NCBI RefSeq assembly: GCF_051486985.1
Contig: NZ_JAHVDV010000011.1
Span: forward strand, 1-64,000
DNA length: 64,000 bases
From: CBFFRJ01 sp051486985
GTDB taxonomy: Bacteria; Pseudomonadota; Gammaproteobacteria; Enterobacterales; Enterobacteriaceae
Direction of reading: 5' to 3'
Within the stretch, counting starts at the first letter, position 1, and every line of letters begins with the position of its first letter. Of the stretch, positions 62,844 through 64,000 are shown in pieces. The notes under the pieces are model-generated. The model worked only from the letters and a program-made list of their open reading frames with translations, was not told where the DNA came from and did not search any database. The translations under genes were made by a program, and so were the position numbers.

Positions 62844-63099
62844 TAAAGTTGCCGTGTGAAGCACGGCACAATTCCAGCAATCTGAACCTTTTTTTATCGA
62901 AACTACGTTTTACTTAACGGGAAATTACGTTCAATAAAAATAAGATGTTCCTGACGCATAGCAAAACATGAAACCAAATAACTGTGGTGATTATTACTTT
63001 GCTAGCAGTATTTACCCTCTGATTCTTTACAAGCCATTTACAGCCAATCTAATTATTGGAGCCTTTAGAAATCTTTACACGGAATATGTGATGAAGATA

Positions 63100-63118
63100 A
63101 CTAAAACATTGTTTTATT
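63100..63118 (+). promoter_or_regulatory. KdgR operator upstream of kdgT
   Basis: ACTAAAACATTGTTTTATT matches the KdgR consensus AATGAAACANTGTTTCATT at all but three positions, with the core AAACA-N-TGTTT exact. It is about 210 bp before kdgT. Repression relieved by 2-keto-3-deoxygluconate is expected from the known regulon. Confidence 0.65.
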
Positions 63119-63329
63119 TTCATTGAATCAATATTCCATTGATCGCATCATACGCCCAGATATGTTGCCACCAGAGATAAACAGATTTATAGCCTGCTCC
63201 TCTCATCAGCCGCATCGGCGGAAATGTGCCAGGGGCGATAAAACTCTGCGGGCTTAACCCTTTGAATTTATGAAAGTTAACTTCTGGTTTTTCTCGGTCA
63301 TTCCATATGATGAGAAGTGAGGATTTATT

Positions 63330-64000
63330 ATGAAGATCAAAGCCACCATTGAACGAATCCCTGGCGGGATGATGTTGATACCTCTGCTCCTTGGGGCAAT
63401 CTTAAATACCCTTGCCCCGAATACAGGCGCTTATTTTGGCTCCTTCACCAAAGGGATGATTAGCGGTACGGTTCCAATTCTGGCTGTCTGGTTCTTCTGT
63501 ATTGGCGCATCCATTGACCTGCGCGCAACCGGTACGGTTTTGCGTAAATCCGGCACGCTGGTGGTGACAAAAATCGCCGTCGCCTGGCTTGTGGCTATGA
63601 TTGCCGCCTCCTTTATTCCTGAAGGTGGAATTCAGACCGGCTTCTTTGCAGGCATCTCCGTTCTGGCTATCGTCTCCGCTATGGACATGACAAATGGTGG
63701 CCTCTATGCCAGCCTGATGAACCAGTACGGTACGAAAGAAGAATCGGGCGCCTTCGTCCTGATGTCGCTGGAGTCCGGCCCGTTGATGACAATGGTGATT
63801 CTGGGCTCCGCAGGGCTGGCCTCTTTTGAACCTCACCATTTTATCGGCGCGGTGCTGCCGTTCCTCATCGGCTTTGCACTGGGTAACCTGGACCACGATC
63901 TTCGCGCCTTCTTTAGCAAAGCCACACCGGTTCTGATTCCATTCTTTGGCTTTGCACTGGGTAATACCATTAACCTGAGCGTCATTCTCGATACAGGTTT
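63330..64000 (+). CDS. kdgT: 2-keto-3-deoxygluconate permease KdgT (3' end outside window)
   Basis: A proton symporter for 2-keto-3-deoxygluconate from pectin breakdown. The first 223 codons are present (E. coli protein about 327). The N-terminus MKIKATIERIPGGMMLIPLL and the blocks GTVPILAVWFFCIGASI, MDMTNGGLYASLMNQYGTKE and FVLMSLESGPLMTM match the family. ATG 63330 has GAGGA upstream. The gene runs off the right edge. In E. coli kdgT is not next to proP, so this placement is lineage-specific. Confidence 0.93.
   Translation, partial: MKIKATIERIPGGMMLIPLLLGAILNTLAPNTGAYFGSFTKGMISGTVPILAVWFFCIGASIDLRATGTVLRKSGTLVVTKIAVAWLVAMIAASFIPEGGIQTGFFAGISVLAIVSAMDMTNGGLYASLMNQYGTKEESGAFVLMSLESGPLMTMVILGSAGLASFEPHHFIGAVLPFLIGFALGNLDHDLRAFFSKATPVLIPFFGFALGNTINLSVILDTG

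Overview
This window comes from the chromosome of an enterobacterium close to the Enterobacter / Leclercia / Lelliottia group. Most genes are near-identical in length and sequence to Escherichia coli K-12 genes of the 94-95 min region (rlmB-rnr-nsrR-purA ... groSL ... aspA-dcuA ... proP) and keep their order, in opposite orientation to the K-12 map. The assignment comes from recalled family sequences and gene order; no search was run.

Layout. 1-430: no convincing gene, but a run of strong hairpins (possibly a C4/cI-type phage antisense RNA remnant) and a REP-like palindrome. 470-16120, minus strand: rlmB; a scar of two truncated genes; rnr, nsrR, purA, yjeT, hflC, hflK, an ERIC element, hflX, hfq, miaA, mutL, amiB, tsaE. 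16117-19380: nnr and queG diverge from one shared CATG, then a DnaA-box cluster at the expected datA position, then three tRNA-Gly genes. 19602-30915: orn, rsgA, psd-mscM, a broken membrane-protein gene, epmA and frdABCD. 30948-38086: where related genomes carry ampC, this one has a PTS-sulfatase operon (EIIBC, cytoplasmic Cys-type sulfatase, aldose epimerase, RpiR regulator, two DUF202 proteins) divergent from an anaerobic sulfatase-maturating enzyme. 38126-53464: blc, gdx with a guanidine-II riboswitch, ecnR, ecnB, efp, epmB, yjeJ, yjeI, ERIC, groL-groS, yjeH, fxsA, aspA-dcuA, cutA-dsbD, yjdC. 53465-64000: a LysE exporter with its AraC-type regulator, tRNA-Phe with a duplicated 3' end, a tautomerase, a lipoprotein hydrolase, an autotransporter, a NicO metal transporter, proP and the start of kdgT.

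How the genes work together. efp, epmA and epmB are the EF-P beta-lysylation system for proline-rich translation, and amiB carries a nine-proline tract. frdABCD, aspA and dcuA form an anaerobic aspartate-fumarate-succinate branch. hflK/hflC, groES/EL and rnr belong to protein and RNA quality control. miaA, tsaE and queG modify tRNA. The accessory PTS-sulfatase locus looks like an uncharacterised pathway for uptake and desulfation of a sulfated sugar, with a recognisable promoter carrying a CRP site and a palindrome over the -10 box.

Several mobile or palindromic repeats are present. Two are ERIC-like. Three are REP/REPIN-like, one of them inserted in frame in the inter-domain linker of DsbD.
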